Assembly (NCBI RefSeq): GCF_026241755.1
Contig: NZ_JAPJDA010000026.1
Coordinates: forward strand, 1-54,049
DNA from: Salinimicrobium profundisediminis
GTDB taxonomy: Bacteria > Bacteroidota > Bacteroidia > Flavobacteriales > Flavobacteriaceae
Length of the DNA stretch: 54,049 nt
Reading direction: 5' to 3'
Made by a program: the position numbers and the translations under genes. This document shows positions 8,571 to 16,371 of this stretch, piece after piece. Numbering within the stretch: the first letter of the stretch is position 1; the number at the start of each line of letters is the position of its first letter. The notes beneath the pieces were generated by a model. The model was not told the DNA's origin, made no database searches, and saw only the letters and a program-made list of their open reading frames with translations.

Positions 8571-9695
8571 TTATGTAAACATATCTTTAACTTTTTCAAA
8601 AAATGATTTATCAGATTTTTCGGGCTTCGGCTGGAAGTGTTCATCATTTGCCATACGCTCAAAAAAGTCTTTTTGTTCCTTGTTAAGCGTTTTTGGAGTC
8701 CACACATTTACGTGCACTAAAAGATCGCCTTTTCCGTAGCCATTTATGTTCGGGATACCTTTGCCCCTAAGGCGCAAAATCTTTCCAGATTGTACACCTT
8801 CATCTATTTTAATACGCACCTTTCCCGATACTGTATCAATTTCTCTTGAGGTTCCCAACACGGCTTCAGAAAGGCTGATGTAAAGGTCATAATGGAGATT
8901 ATCTCCTTCCCGTTGCAATACAGGATGCTCTTTTTCTTCAATGGCTACCAGGAGGTCTCCGGGAACACCATTGCCGGGTGCTTCGTTACCTTTCCCTGAA
9001 ACTTTGAGCTGCATCCCTTCTACTACCCCTGCAGGAATTTTAATAGCAACGGTCTCTTCGTTTACTACAAGCCCCTGAGCATCGGCATCGGCAGGACGAT
9101 TATTGATCATTTGCCCGCTTCCTCCACAAGTAGTACAGGGGGTAGCGGTTTGCATACGCCCTAAAATAGTATTTGTCACACGGGTCACCTGGCCTGTACC
9201 GTTACATGTTGAACATGTTTTATAGGTAGTACCCGGAGCCTGGACTTTTCTTTTAACCTTTATCTTTTTCTCGGTACCATTGGCAATTTCTTCGAGGGTG
9301 AGGGCTACGCGAATTCGCAGGTTACTACCTTTAGCCCTTCGCTGGCCGCCAAAGCCGCCACCAAAGCCCGAGAAACCTCCGCCGCCGCCAAAAGCACCGC
9401 CAAAAATATCTCCAAACTGGCTAAAAATATCATCCATATTCATTCCGCCACCACCGCCACCAAAGCCGCCATTCTCGAATGCCTGGTGACCAAAGCGATC
9501 ATATCGTGCCCGCTTATCTTCATTGCTTAGAACTTCATATGCCTCGGCAGCTTTTTTAAACATTTCCTCTGCCTTAGAGTCTCCCGGATTTTTGTCGGGA
9601 TGAAATTCTATAGCTTTCTTGCGGTACGCCTTTTTGATTTCGGCTGTGGTCGCGTTCTTGCTTAATCCTAATATTTCGTAATAGTCCTCTTTCAT
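8571..9695 (-). CDS. dnaJ: Chaperone DnaJ (Hsp40), flavobacterial type
   Basis: The 374-residue co-chaperone stimulates DnaK ATP hydrolysis and delivers unfolded clients. The J domain is at residues 1-70 with HPD at 32-34. A Gly/Phe-rich linker (about 75-118) follows, then a cysteine cluster, then the two beta-barrel client domains ([20 protein letters not shown] and later). The cysteine region has only two CxxCxGxG motifs (CSTCNGTG and CTTCGGSG) instead of the four in E. coli DnaJ; the second pair is replaced by a short [11 protein letters not shown] segment. The same shortened form is, to my knowledge, usual in flavobacteria, so this is a lineage trait rather than damage. It is 28 bp downstream of grpE. 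Confidence 0.97.
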   Translation of the reverse strand: MKEDYYEILGLSKNATTAEIKKAYRKKAIEFHPDKNPGDSKAEEMFKKAAEAYEVLSNEDKRARYDRFGHQAFENGGFGGGGGGMNMDDIFSQFGDIFGGAFGGGGGFSGFGGGFGGQRRAKGSNLRIRVALTLEEIANGTEKKIKVKRKVQAPGTTYKTCSTCNGTGQVTRVTNTILGRMQTATPCTTCGGSGQMINNRPADADAQGLVVNEETVAIKIPAGVVEGMQLKVSGKGNEAPGNGVPGDLLVAIEEKEHPVLQREGDNLHYDLYISLSEAVLGTSREIDTVSGKVRIKIDEGVQSGKILRLRGKGIPNINGYGKGDLLVHVNVWTPKTLNKEQKDFFERMANDEHFQPKPEKSDKSFFEKVKDMFT

Positions 9696-9723
9696 GATAT
9701 TTTTAAAGTTCTCAGATTAAAAG

Positions 9724-10302
9724 TTACTTACCGGTCACCACTTTTGGATAACGAATAATGCGGTCGCCCAGTTTGTATCCTTTTTCAACCACGTCAACAA
9801 TCTTGCCTTTTAATTTATCTTTGGGGGCAGGAATTTGAGTGATAGCTTCATGGATCTCAGAGTCAAAAGTATCTCCCTCTTTTACCTCCATTTGCTCAAG
9901 GCCCTTAGCTCGTAAGGTCTCCCTGAATTTATTGCTAATAAGCTCTACGCCTTTCAATAATTCCTTGTCTTTTGCTTTGTTGATCTCATTAATGGCTCGA
10001 TCAAAATCGTCAAGCACGGGCAACATTGCCACAATGACGTCCTGGCTGGCAGTCTTGAACAGTTCTACCCGCTCTTTACTGGTACGTCGCTTGTAATTTT
10101 CAAATTCGGCAAAGAGCCTCAGGAATTTATCTTTTTCTTTCTCAAGTTCGTTTTTGAGGGTTTCTTTTTCTGAAACCTCCTCATCCTTACTGTCTTCCTG
10201 AGTATCGGCTTTTTCTATGGCCTCGTCAAGTATGTCCTCTACCTGATCTTTTATAACTTCTTCTTCTGAAATATTTTCCTCTTTATGTTCTTTCTCGCTC
10301 AT
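9724..10302 (-). CDS. grpE: Nucleotide exchange factor GrpE
   Basis: The 192-residue protein releases ADP from DnaK. The first ~55 residues are acidic and disordered, followed by the long coiled-coil helix (LKNELEKEKDKFLRLFAEFE, then NYKRRTSKER) and the small beta domain with the family hallmark around GVELISNKFRETLRAKGLEQ and a C-terminal VEKGYKLGDRIIRYPKVVV-like stretch. It is the first gene of a grpE-dnaJ operon. A palindrome with GG-N10-GC spacing lies 29-47 bp upstream of its start codon (10331-10349). Confidence 0.97.
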   Translation of the reverse strand: MSEKEHKEENISEEEVIKDQVEDILDEAIEKADTQEDSKDEEVSEKETLKNELEKEKDKFLRLFAEFENYKRRTSKERVELFKTASQDVIVAMLPVLDDFDRAINEINKAKDKELLKGVELISNKFRETLRAKGLEQMEVKEGDTFDSEIHEAITQIPAPKDKLKGKIVDVVEKGYKLGDRIIRYPKVVTGK

Positions 10303-10330
10303 GTGATACGTATTTTATTCCGTGACACAA

Positions 10331-10349
10331 TTGGCAAAAGTTCTGCCAA
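10331..10349. promoter_or_regulatory. Palindrome with sigma-54 spacing upstream of grpE
   Basis: TTGGCA-N7-TGCCAA. Read on the minus strand, GG and GC are separated by 10 bp (TTGGCAGAACTTTTGCCAA), the geometry of a -24/-12 RpoN promoter. The implied start site would be about 20 bp before the grpE ATG. Being palindromic, it has the same geometry towards the YceI gene. Outer TGACA and TGTCA copies extend the symmetry. A repressor operator is the main alternative. Confidence 0.45.
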
Positions 10350-10420
10350 GAAATTTGAAATGCCAAAATGTCACAGGAAAGTTTTAATATACTTTTAGGA
10401 TAAAGGCCCGGTGAAAAAAC

Positions 10421-10428
10421 TAATTTTG
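10421..10428 (+). promoter_or_regulatory. Putative -7 box (TAnnTTTG) for the YceI gene
   Basis: TAATTTTG lies 24 bp before the chosen ATG at 10453 and matches the Bacteroidota housekeeping -7 consensus. No good -33 TTTG is found at the usual 19-bp spacing. Confidence 0.35.
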
Positions 10429-10452
10429 CCGGTCAAACAATTAAATATCCAG

Positions 10453-11133
10453 ATGAAAAAAAGATTTTTAAATTTCGTACTTGTTGCAGGAGTTGCCATG
10501 GGAACCGTGGCCTGTAAAAACAATAATGAAAATAAAGTTGAACCGGGCGAAGCCCAGGAAGCAGCTGTTGCGACAGAAGAAGCGATGACTTACGAGATAG
10601 ATACTACTGCATCTACTATAGAGTGGAGAGGTACAAAACCTACCGGTGAGCACGTGGGAACCATCAACATTGAAGACGGAACCCTCATGGCTACGACTGA
10701 AGAAATTACCAGCGGACGTGTTGTTATCGACATGAATTCTATCACCGTGACCGATGAAGGTATGGAAGAGAAAGACAAAAGAAGTCTTGAAGACCACCTT
10801 AAAGGAACTGTTGAAGGCAAAGAAACTGACTTTTTTAATGTGAATAAATACCCAACAGCTACTTTTGAAATTACCGGAGTGACCGAGGAAAACGGACAAA
10901 AAGTACTTCAGGGAAATCTTACCCTTAAAGAGGAAACTAAAAACATCCAGTTCCCCGTAAATACTGAAATTAATGGTGAAACAATTACTCTTAAGAGTGA
11001 GACTTTCATTATTGACAGAACTAATTGGGGAGTGAACTACGGTTCAAAATCTGTTTTTGATAACCTTGGAGACAAGTTTATTAGTGACGAAATGGAGCTA
11101 ACAGTTAATGTTACCGCTCGCAAAACAAACTAA
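10453..11133 (+). CDS. YceI family lipoprotein
   Basis: The 226-residue protein starts at the ATG giving MKKRFLNFVLVAGVAMGTVAC; a start 14 codons earlier would bury the signal peptide. Cys21 in GTVAC is a lipobox, so the protein is likely lipid-anchored. An acidic linker (about 22-45) precedes a YceI beta-barrel (IDTTASTIEWRGTKPTGEHV to the end), a lipocalin-like fold that binds long polyisoprenoid or amphipathic ligands in characterised members. The C-terminal pattern (TNWGVNYGSKSVFDNLGD) fits the Bacteroidota subgroup. It is divergent from grpE and monocistronic, ending at a bidirectional terminator. Confidence 0.9.
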   Translation: MKKRFLNFVLVAGVAMGTVACKNNNENKVEPGEAQEAAVATEEAMTYEIDTTASTIEWRGTKPTGEHVGTINIEDGTLMATTEEITSGRVVIDMNSITVTDEGMEEKDKRSLEDHLKGTVEGKETDFFNVNKYPTATFEITGVTEENGQKVLQGNLTLKEETKNIQFPVNTEINGETITLKSETFIIDRTNWGVNYGSKSVFDNLGDKFISDEMELTVNVTARKTN

Positions 11134-11156
11134 GATCCTCTTCAAATAGGAACTAA

Positions 11157-11188
11157 GAAAAGCCGGCTTCATTTAGCCGGCTTTTTTA
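11157..11188. terminator. Bidirectional terminator between YceI and the epimerase-like gene
   Basis: AGCCGGCT at 11161-11168 pairs with the second AGCCGGCT at 11175-11182, with A residues before and T residues after, so both strands end in a U tract. The minus-strand gene's last codons (Lys-Lys-Ala-Gly-stop) lie inside the right arm. Confidence 0.9.
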
Positions 11189-12090
11189 TTGATCAAATCT
11201 TTAATGGTAGGCCTTAAATTTACAAAGGAAAACTCAAAGCCTTTTTCCTGGATTTTTGAGCTGCTCACCAGCTGGCTCCCCAACACCACGCCAGACATTT
11301 CTCCCATCACTGCTTTTAATGCCAGCCCCGGAACTTTGGGAAGCCACAATTTCTTATCGAGAGCATTTGCTATTTCTTTTGTGAGCTCTTCATTGGTAGC
11401 AGGATTTGGCGCTACCCCATTATACACACCCTGTAAACCATTAGTGATTATAAAGAGGAAGATACTGGCGAGATCCTTTATGTGAATCCACGATTGCCAC
11501 TGCTTCCCTGAACCCAAAGGTGCTCCCAGGTTCAACTTCACTGGCTTCATAATTTGAGGTAGTGCGCCGCCCTCGGCCGAGAGCACAATACCTATCCTCA
11601 CTTTGGCAACCCGCAGGCTAAGATCCTGGAATTTATCAGCGGCTGCTTCCCACTGCTGCGTCACCTCTCCTAAAAAGTCATTGGCCACCACAGTATCCTT
11701 TTCCTCGTACATCTTGCTTCTTGAGCTGGGGTAGATACCAATAGCACTCGCAGAAACCAGCTGCCCTACCTGGTGAGAATTCTGTTCAAGGGTTTTATTC
11801 AGTAGATTTAAAGAATCCAGCCTGCTGTTAAGAATTTTCTCCTTGTTAGATTTCGTCCAGGGTTGGAAGACACTTGCCCCGGCAAGATTGATAATTGCAC
11901 CCACGCCATCCAGGCATTTGGCATCTATCTCTTCGGTTGAGGGGTTCCAGTAGTAGCCACGGTAGGCCTCACTCTTTTCAATTTTCCCCTTGCTCGTGGT
12001 TAGAAAATTGACATTGATGCCCTTTTCACGACACAATCGGGTAATTTCGGAACCTACCAGGCCGGTGGCTCCGGTAATAAGAATTCGCAT
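11173..12090 (-). CDS. TIGR01777 family epimerase-like oxidoreductase
   Basis: This 305-residue protein has an N-terminal NAD(P)-binding Rossmann motif GATGLVGSEI (about 7-16) of the extended SDR type. The middle has LVSASAIGIYPSS, with the SDR Tyr at the expected place but without a clear YxxxK pair. The last ~50 residues match the DUF1731 C-terminal module (PKVPGLALKAVMGEMSGVVLGSQ). Members are annotated as nucleoside-diphosphate-sugar epimerase-like (SDR39U1), and no substrate is established. It follows the mnmD gene by 64 bp. The stop codon sits inside the terminator stem shared with the YceI gene. Confidence 0.9.
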   Translation of the reverse strand: MRILITGATGLVGSEITRLCREKGINVNFLTTSKGKIEKSEAYRGYYWNPSTEEIDAKCLDGVGAIINLAGASVFQPWTKSNKEKILNSRLDSLNLLNKTLEQNSHQVGQLVSASAIGIYPSSRSKMYEEKDTVVANDFLGEVTQQWEAAADKFQDLSLRVAKVRIGIVLSAEGGALPQIMKPVKLNLGAPLGSGKQWQSWIHIKDLASIFLFIITNGLQGVYNGVAPNPATNEELTKEIANALDKKLWLPKVPGLALKAVMGEMSGVVLGSQLVSSSKIQEKGFEFSFVNLRPTIKDLINKKAG

Positions 12091-12154
12091 TTTTATTTTG
12101 AATTTACGGCATTATCCTCAAACAGCCCCGCTGTTTATTAAAGGTTTAACAGCG

Positions 12155-12829
12155 CTATTTTTTGACAGCACGTAGCATCTCCCGCTTTCCCGGTGGCCCA
12201 GGTAAACGTGACACTTCAAAACCTGCCGCCTGCATAGCCCGCCGCACATCACCTTTGGCAGAGTAGGTTACCAAAACACCGTTGGTTTTTAAGGCCGCAT
12301 ACATGTTCCTGAATACCTCTTCACTCCATAGATCAGGCTGCACCCGCGGACCAAAGGCATCAAAATAAATTAGATCAAATTCCTGCACTGCAGATATTTC
12401 GCTGAAGAATTTCTTTTCCTTCTGAAGTCTGAAAAATGGCGAAATTTCAACAGACTTTTCCCAGGGAGTTTCATGTACCTTTTGAAAAACTTCTGAAGCC
12501 ACTTCTTCCCCTACAACTTCCGAATAATCTAATACCTGAAGTTCTTCTGCCTCCACGGGATATGCTTCAACGCCTGTATAATTTACGTGTATCCTATCTT
12601 TTTCAGCTTCAATTAAAGTGAGGAGCGCGTTAAGGCCTGTTCCAAATCCTATTTCAAGAATTGAAAGTTGTGTGGGCTCATGGCTTGAAAGGTAGAATTG
12701 ATAACCACTTTTGATAAAGACATGCAATGCCTCCTGCAAGGCACCGTGTTTGGAGTGGTAATGCTCGTTCCAGTCGGGCAGAAAAATGGTGGAAGAACCA
12801 TCACCGGTTTTTATAATCTCACGTTTCAA
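12155..12829 (-). CDS. mnmD: tRNA 5-methylaminomethyl-2-thiouridine methyltransferase, MnmD-type
   Basis: This 224-residue stand-alone methyltransferase matches the N-terminal (DUF752) half of bifunctional MnmC. It has the SAM-binding motif ILEIGFGTGLNALL, an acidic motif VEAYPVE after the second strand, and the family block LIYFDAFGPRVQPDLWSEEVF, which carries the catalytic/target-binding Asp-Ala-Phe. It would perform the last methylation in making mnm5s2U34 of tRNAs, using glycyl-pathway intermediates produced by MnmE/MnmG. The MnmC oxidase half is absent, as in other Bacteroidota. It starts 3 bp after the DUF4920 gene, suggesting cotranscription. Confidence 0.88.
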   Translation of the reverse strand: MKREIIKTGDGSSTIFLPDWNEHYHSKHGALQEALHVFIKSGYQFYLSSHEPTQLSILEIGFGTGLNALLTLIEAEKDRIHVNYTGVEAYPVEAEELQVLDYSEVVGEEVASEVFQKVHETPWEKSVEISPFFRLQKEKKFFSEISAVQEFDLIYFDAFGPRVQPDLWSEEVFRNMYAALKTNGVLVTYSAKGDVRRAMQAAGFEVSRLPGPPGKREMLRAVKK

Positions 12830-12832
12830 GAC

Positions 12833-13324
12833 CTAGTTTTTAATTTTAACTCCATCGGCAACAAATGAGAGTGTAAGCTCGGGAGTGGTTATAGCTTTGA
12901 CTTCAGCAGGGGTTTTTCCTGCGTCTTCGGCATAATGCTGCCGGTCTTCAACAGATATTTCAGTCACAAAAGCCTTTCCTTGGACTATTACTTCCTTATC
13001 CTCAATATCTTTAGGAACAAAAAAGGCATAATCTTTAAATTTTACCATAACTTCACGATCATCCTCGAGAGCTACTTTCATCCAGCAACCCTTGCTTTTA
13101 CAAACCGAAGCCACATTTCCCCTGAAAGCTACATTGACGGTATCGCCGGGTTTGAGGGTATTATAGTGCTCCTGCATACGCTGTGCAGAAAGTGCCGAAA
13201 CCAGCTCAAACTCCTCTCCTACAGAAACATAACCTCCCGCTTCACCCAATTTCTTATCCTGTGCAAAACAGGATATTGTCATCATTAAAGAAGATAACAG
13301 CAGCAATAAATTAATTTTCTTCAT
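12833..13324 (-). CDS. DUF4920 domain exported protein
   Basis: The 163-residue protein has a signal peptide (about 1-21, MTISCFAQ) and a compact domain with two conserved cysteines in VCKSKGCWMKV, followed by DDREVMVKFKDYAFFVPKDI. This is the DUF4920 pattern, an OB-like fold with a CxxxC that may bind a metal or form a disulfide. Cys19 just before FAQ could be read as a lipobox, but SPase I cleavage after FAQ is equally plausible. It lies upstream of mnmD with 3 bp between them and is divergent from ilvE. Function is unknown. Confidence 0.8.
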   Translation of the reverse strand: MKKINLLLLLSSLMMTISCFAQDKKLGEAGGYVSVGEEFELVSALSAQRMQEHYNTLKPGDTVNVAFRGNVASVCKSKGCWMKVALEDDREVMVKFKDYAFFVPKDIEDKEVIVQGKAFVTEISVEDRQHYAEDAGKTPAEVKAITTPELTLSFVADGVKIKN

Positions 13325-13383
13325 TGTGTTCCTGTTAAAGGTTTGTAAATTTCAAATTAAAATAAAATTAGTTAAAACACATC

Positions 13384-13414
13384 TTTAGAACCTGTATTTA
13401 TTTCGGTAAATTTG
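13384..13414 (+). promoter_or_regulatory. Putative ilvE promoter
   Basis: TTTA at 13384-13387 and TAAATTTG at 13407-13414 are separated by 19 bp. This is close to the Bacteroidota TTTG-N19-TAnnTTTG consensus. The -7 box ends 16 bp before the ATG at 13431. Confidence 0.5.
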
Positions 13415-13430
13415 CTTCAAATAGATATCC

Positions 13431-14504
13431 ATGAAAAATACACCTCTCGCAATCGATGTAATTGAAACTAAAACTTCAAATATCGATTCGGTTGATTTTG
13501 ATAACCTGGTCTTCGGAAATGTATTTGCAGATCATATGATGGAATGCGATTATCACGACGGTCAATGGCAAAATCCCACGATAAAACCTTATGGTCCCAT
13601 TCAGCTGGATCCTTCAGCTAAAGTCTTCCATTACGGGCAGGCTATTTTTGAGGGAATGAAAGCCTTTAAAGATGATGACGACCAGGTGTGGCTATTTCGT
13701 CCTGTCGCCAATATTGAGCGTTTTAATAAATCTTCGCAAAGACTTGCGATCCCAGAATTTCCACAAGATGTCTTTCTTGAAGGTCTTGAAGCCCTTCTAA
13801 ATTTAGATCGTGACTGGATCAAAAAAGGCTTCGGAAATTCCCTTTATATAAGGCCTTTCGTAATTGCTACTGAAAAAGGGGTTTCGGCCTCTCCTTCAAA
13901 ATCTTATAAATTCATGATCATCTGTTCTCCTGCCAAGTCTTATTACAGCGGGGAAGTAAGGGTGTTCTTTGCAGATAAATTTAGCCGTGCTGCCGATGGT
14001 GGTGTGGGATATGCCAAAGCGGCCGGAAATTACGGAGCGCAATTTTATCCTACCAATCTTGCCAAAGAGGAAGGCTACCAGCAAATCGTATGGACCGATG
14101 CCAATTCTCACGAATATTTGGAAGAAGCCGGTACCATGAACATTTTCTTCAGGGTTGGAGACAAACTTATTACGGCTCCTACAAGTGATCGTATCCTTGA
14201 CGGGGTAACCCGAAAAAGTGTGCTCACCCTTGCCGAAGAGTTAGGAATTGAAGCAGAAGTAAGACGTATTAAAGTTTCTGAAATTGTAGAAGCTGCCGAA
14301 AAAGGTGAACTCAAGGAGATCTTTGGATCGGGTACCGCCGCAACCATTAACCCCGTAAGAGGTTTTGGAAACAAAGGCAAAAAATATGAACTGCCACAAT
14401 TGGAAGATTCTTATGCTTCACTTTTAAAACAGAAGTTAATGGAAATACAGTACAACAAAGCCGAAGATAAATTTGGCTGGAGATATGCTGTCAAAAAGAA
14501 TTAA
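13431..14504 (+). CDS. ilvE: Branched-chain amino acid aminotransferase
   Basis: The 357-residue PLP enzyme transfers the amino group between Val/Leu/Ile and 2-oxoglutarate. It is the fold-type IV class: FHYGQAIFEGMKAFK near the N-terminus, YIRPFVIATE with the phosphate-binding region, and the PLP lysine in GYAKAAGNYGAQF. EYLEEAGTMNIFF and IFGSGTAATINPVR are the other conserved blocks. Length and the RRIKVSEIVEAAEKGEL segment fit the long bacterial/eukaryotic IlvE subgroup. It is monocistronic; the last 4 bp overlap the tail of the convergent lipoprotein gene. Confidence 0.96.
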   Translation: MKNTPLAIDVIETKTSNIDSVDFDNLVFGNVFADHMMECDYHDGQWQNPTIKPYGPIQLDPSAKVFHYGQAIFEGMKAFKDDDDQVWLFRPVANIERFNKSSQRLAIPEFPQDVFLEGLEALLNLDRDWIKKGFGNSLYIRPFVIATEKGVSASPSKSYKFMIICSPAKSYYSGEVRVFFADKFSRAADGGVGYAKAAGNYGAQFYPTNLAKEEGYQQIVWTDANSHEYLEEAGTMNIFFRVGDKLITAPTSDRILDGVTRKSVLTLAEELGIEAEVRRIKVSEIVEAAEKGELKEIFGSGTAATINPVRGFGNKGKKYELPQLEDSYASLLKQKLMEIQYNKAEDKFGWRYAVKKN

Positions 14505-15520
14505 TTAAATACTACCGGAATCCGAAGCATCCTGTCATGCTCCGGTTTTCCTGAAGCATTCGCGCGGCTAAAGATCAAATAGCCGCGCTTTTCTTTTGTC
14601 TTAAATTCAAACTGCCCGCTAAACGGCACCCAATCTTCGGTCATCCAGTCCCCTTTTGCTTCAAGATAACTTTCGGCCAGTACTTTCCCGCTTTCGGTCA
14701 CCAGTTTTACCGGCGCATTCGCTTCAAAAAACCAGGTGCCTCTTGCCCTACCTTCTATTTGCAGCGGCGAAGTCACAGTAGCGTTTCTTTCGGGTACTTC
14801 AGGCTTAATTAAATTCCCAATCTCTTCGCGTTCCCGGTTGGGATCAATAAAATGTAAACTCTCTAAAATGGTATTTAAGGCTGCCCTTTTTTCTTCGGAA
14901 ACCTTTCCGTAGAACTTCATGGCATCCCCTCCTAAAGGATCACATTGATCCATAGTTATTTTTTCACCGGTGTTACTGCTGAAGCATTCTGCTCTAAAAT
15001 CATTTACCTCATAAAAAACATAGATGGTTCCATACTCATTCCAGCCCGGTGGTGGCGAATTAAAGCTGATACTTATTGCCCACGGCTCCCCACTTTCCAG
15101 CAAATAGGCGTAGGAATCGTTTTTATTGATGTTGAACGACAAAGGCAGGTTCCCTTCCCAAACTTTTAATGATTTACGCGGCCCACCAGGTGCATCGACA
15201 CCAAAACCCTGCGGTAACAAGATTATATAGGCCATAGAGGCATCATTATGAATACCAAACGGCGGTTCCTTCTCAATTTCGCCATCGTAGAGATTAATTA
15301 CAGGCGACTCCCCCGGAAGTTGCCCTTCAAAAACCTCAAATCCCTGCGGAATTTCTGCTGAAAAATGCCATTTTTGGGAGGTGTAGGTTTGCTGCTTCGG
15401 GTTTTGCTCCTCCTGTACAGTTTCCTCTCCTGACGTAGACGCCTGCACCTCTTCACCTCCCCCGGAATTACGACAGGACATAAAGACAAGGCTTATAAAA
15501 ATGAAATATATTGCTCTCAT
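14501..15520 (-). CDS. Lipoprotein with C-terminal Gmad2 domain
   Basis: This 339-residue protein has a lipobox (SLVFMSC, Cys16) and a low-complexity Glu/Gln/Thr linker. A middle domain with HFSAEIPQGFEVFEG and INLYDGEI follows. The last ~100 residues (PERNATVTSPLQIEGRARGTW onward) match the Gmad2 immunoglobulin-like domain of cell-surface and spore-germination proteins. The middle domain is not recognised. It is predicted to sit on the periplasmic or outer surface. Its tail overlaps ilvE by 4 bp, and one copy of the dispersed palindrome falls inside the gene at 15361-15375, encoding part of KWHFSAE. Confidence 0.75.
   Translation of the reverse strand: MRAIYFIFISLVFMSCRNSGGGEEVQASTSGEETVQEEQNPKQQTYTSQKWHFSAEIPQGFEVFEGQLPGESPVINLYDGEIEKEPPFGIHNDASMAYIILLPQGFGVDAPGGPRKSLKVWEGNLPLSFNINKNDSYAYLLESGEPWAISISFNSPPPGWNEYGTIYVFYEVNDFRAECFSSNTGEKITMDQCDPLGGDAMKFYGKVSEEKRAALNTILESLHFIDPNREREEIGNLIKPEVPERNATVTSPLQIEGRARGTWFFEANAPVKLVTESGKVLAESYLEAKGDWMTEDWVPFSGQFEFKTKEKRGYLIFSRANASGKPEHDRMLRIPVVFN
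15361..15375. repeat. Dispersed palindrome, copy 3 (inside a gene)
   Basis: AAAAATG-C-CATTTTT, perfect 7+1+7, lies within the Gmad2 lipoprotein gene. Confidence 0.7.
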
Positions 15521-15653
15521 TTTTATAAGATACTAAAATTTCAAAATATGAAAAAGGATGGCAAGTTACCTGTTGCCGGCTCTCGTTTTTCTTCTGCCTT
15601 TTTTAATATTACGATCTACCTGATCAACTGGGGAAATTACTGGTCGAAGCGAG

Positions 15654-15675
15654 GTGTCAAAAATGGCATATTAGA
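15654..15675. repeat. Dispersed palindrome, copy 4 (right arm decayed)
   Basis: GTGTCAAAAATG-G-CAT is intact on the left; the right arm reads ATTAGA. It lies 10 bp past the MazG-like gene. Confidence 0.6.
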
Positions 15676-15684
15676 CCTACAATT

Positions 15685-16068
15685 CTAACCCAGAATTTTC
15701 TCAAAGTTCGGCCTGAAATAATTTGGTCCTTTAAGCACCTTTCCGTCTTCTCTGTAAATCGGTTTCCCATCTTCGCCAAGTTTGCTCATATTGCTGCGCT
15801 GTATCTCATCAAAAACTTCAGAAATTTTGTGCTGCAGGCCGTGCTCTAAAATCGTACCGCACAAAATGTACAACATATCGCCCAGGGCATCTGCAATTTC
15901 TGGCAGGTCACCATTTTTTGCTGCTTCCAGGTATTCCTCGTTCTCCTCCTTCATCAATTCGTATCGCAACTGTGTTTTTCCGTCTTCGAGCCTGGCTATG
16001 GGCTGTTGTTTCACTCCCAAACCAAAAGCTTCATGAAACTCCTGTACTGCTTTTAAGCTTTTTTTCAT
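15685..16068 (-). CDS. MazG-like nucleoside triphosphate pyrophosphohydrolase
   Basis: The 127-residue all-alpha protein has the metal-binding pattern of the MazG/PRA-PH superfamily: EExxE in YELMKEENEEYLEAAK and ExxD-like in EIADALGDMLYI. Near the N-terminus VQEFHEAFGLG is typical of the small phosphoribosyl-ATP-pyrophosphohydrolase-like subgroup found in phages and Bacteroidota. The C-terminus (SKLGEDGKPIYREDGKVLKGPNY, about 20 residues) is a conserved tail of that subgroup. The likely role is hydrolysis of (possibly aberrant) NTPs to NMP and PPi. It stands alone, divergent from the small membrane protein. Confidence 0.85.
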   Translation of the reverse strand: MKKSLKAVQEFHEAFGLGVKQQPIARLEDGKTQLRYELMKEENEEYLEAAKNGDLPEIADALGDMLYILCGTILEHGLQHKISEVFDEIQRSNMSKLGEDGKPIYREDGKVLKGPNYFRPNFEKILG

Positions 16069-16112
16069 CCTAATACTTTAAATTCGCATAAAATTAGAAA
16101 AATTAAGGCCCT

Positions 16113-16307
16113 ATGGAAATGTTTAGCACAGGACAATGGATTTTTGCCGCATTGTTCTTTGTGGCCTTTGTGGGAGTGATCATCTTCAGCTATCGAAAAG
16201 ACATCAAACTGCACCGCAAATACTATAAAGGCACAATCTTCATCTTACTTGGGTTTATTGCTTTTATCCTGCTCCTGTTTGTTCTTAAAAGCTTTTTAAA
16301 AGGATAA
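16113..16307 (+). CDS. Small two-helix membrane protein
   Basis: The 64-residue protein has two hydrophobic helices (about 9-26 and 43-61) separated by a basic loop SYRKDIKLHRKYYKG, predicting both termini on the same side. I recognise similar short proteins in flavobacteria but no function. A start at the third codon (Met3) is possible. It is divergent from the MazG-like gene (44 bp) and convergent with the M49 peptidase gene. Confidence 0.7.
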   Translation: MEMFSTGQWIFAALFFVAFVGVIIFSYRKDIKLHRKYYKGTIFILLGFIAFILLLFVLKSFLKG

Positions 16308-16317
16308 AATTCAGCAT

Positions 16318-16350
16318 AAAAAAACCGCCACTCTTTGCAGAATGGCGGCT
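16318..16350 (-). terminator. Terminator of the M49 peptidase gene
   Basis: CCGCCA at 16325-16330 pairs with TGGCGG at 16343-16348, and the minus-strand transcript ends in seven T residues. It is probably also used by the convergent small membrane protein gene. Confidence 0.75.
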
Positions 16351-16371
16351 TATATTAATTTGGTGCTCTAA

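Noticed and set aside
8571-9695. DnaJ with half of its zinc motifs missing as a damaged gene
   Set aside because: The remaining sequence is intact and the same two-motif form is usual in flavobacteria as far as I recall; a lineage trait, not decay.
12115-12140. AACAGC/GCTGTT hairpin between mnmD and the epimerase-like gene as a terminator
   Set aside because: The stem is only 6 bp with a 3-base loop and the following T run is short; too weak to call.
15548-15688. 46-codon plus-strand frame starting MKKDGKLPVAG
   Set aside because: It overlaps a palindrome copy and the end of the MazG-like gene, with no recognisable similarity; probably chance.
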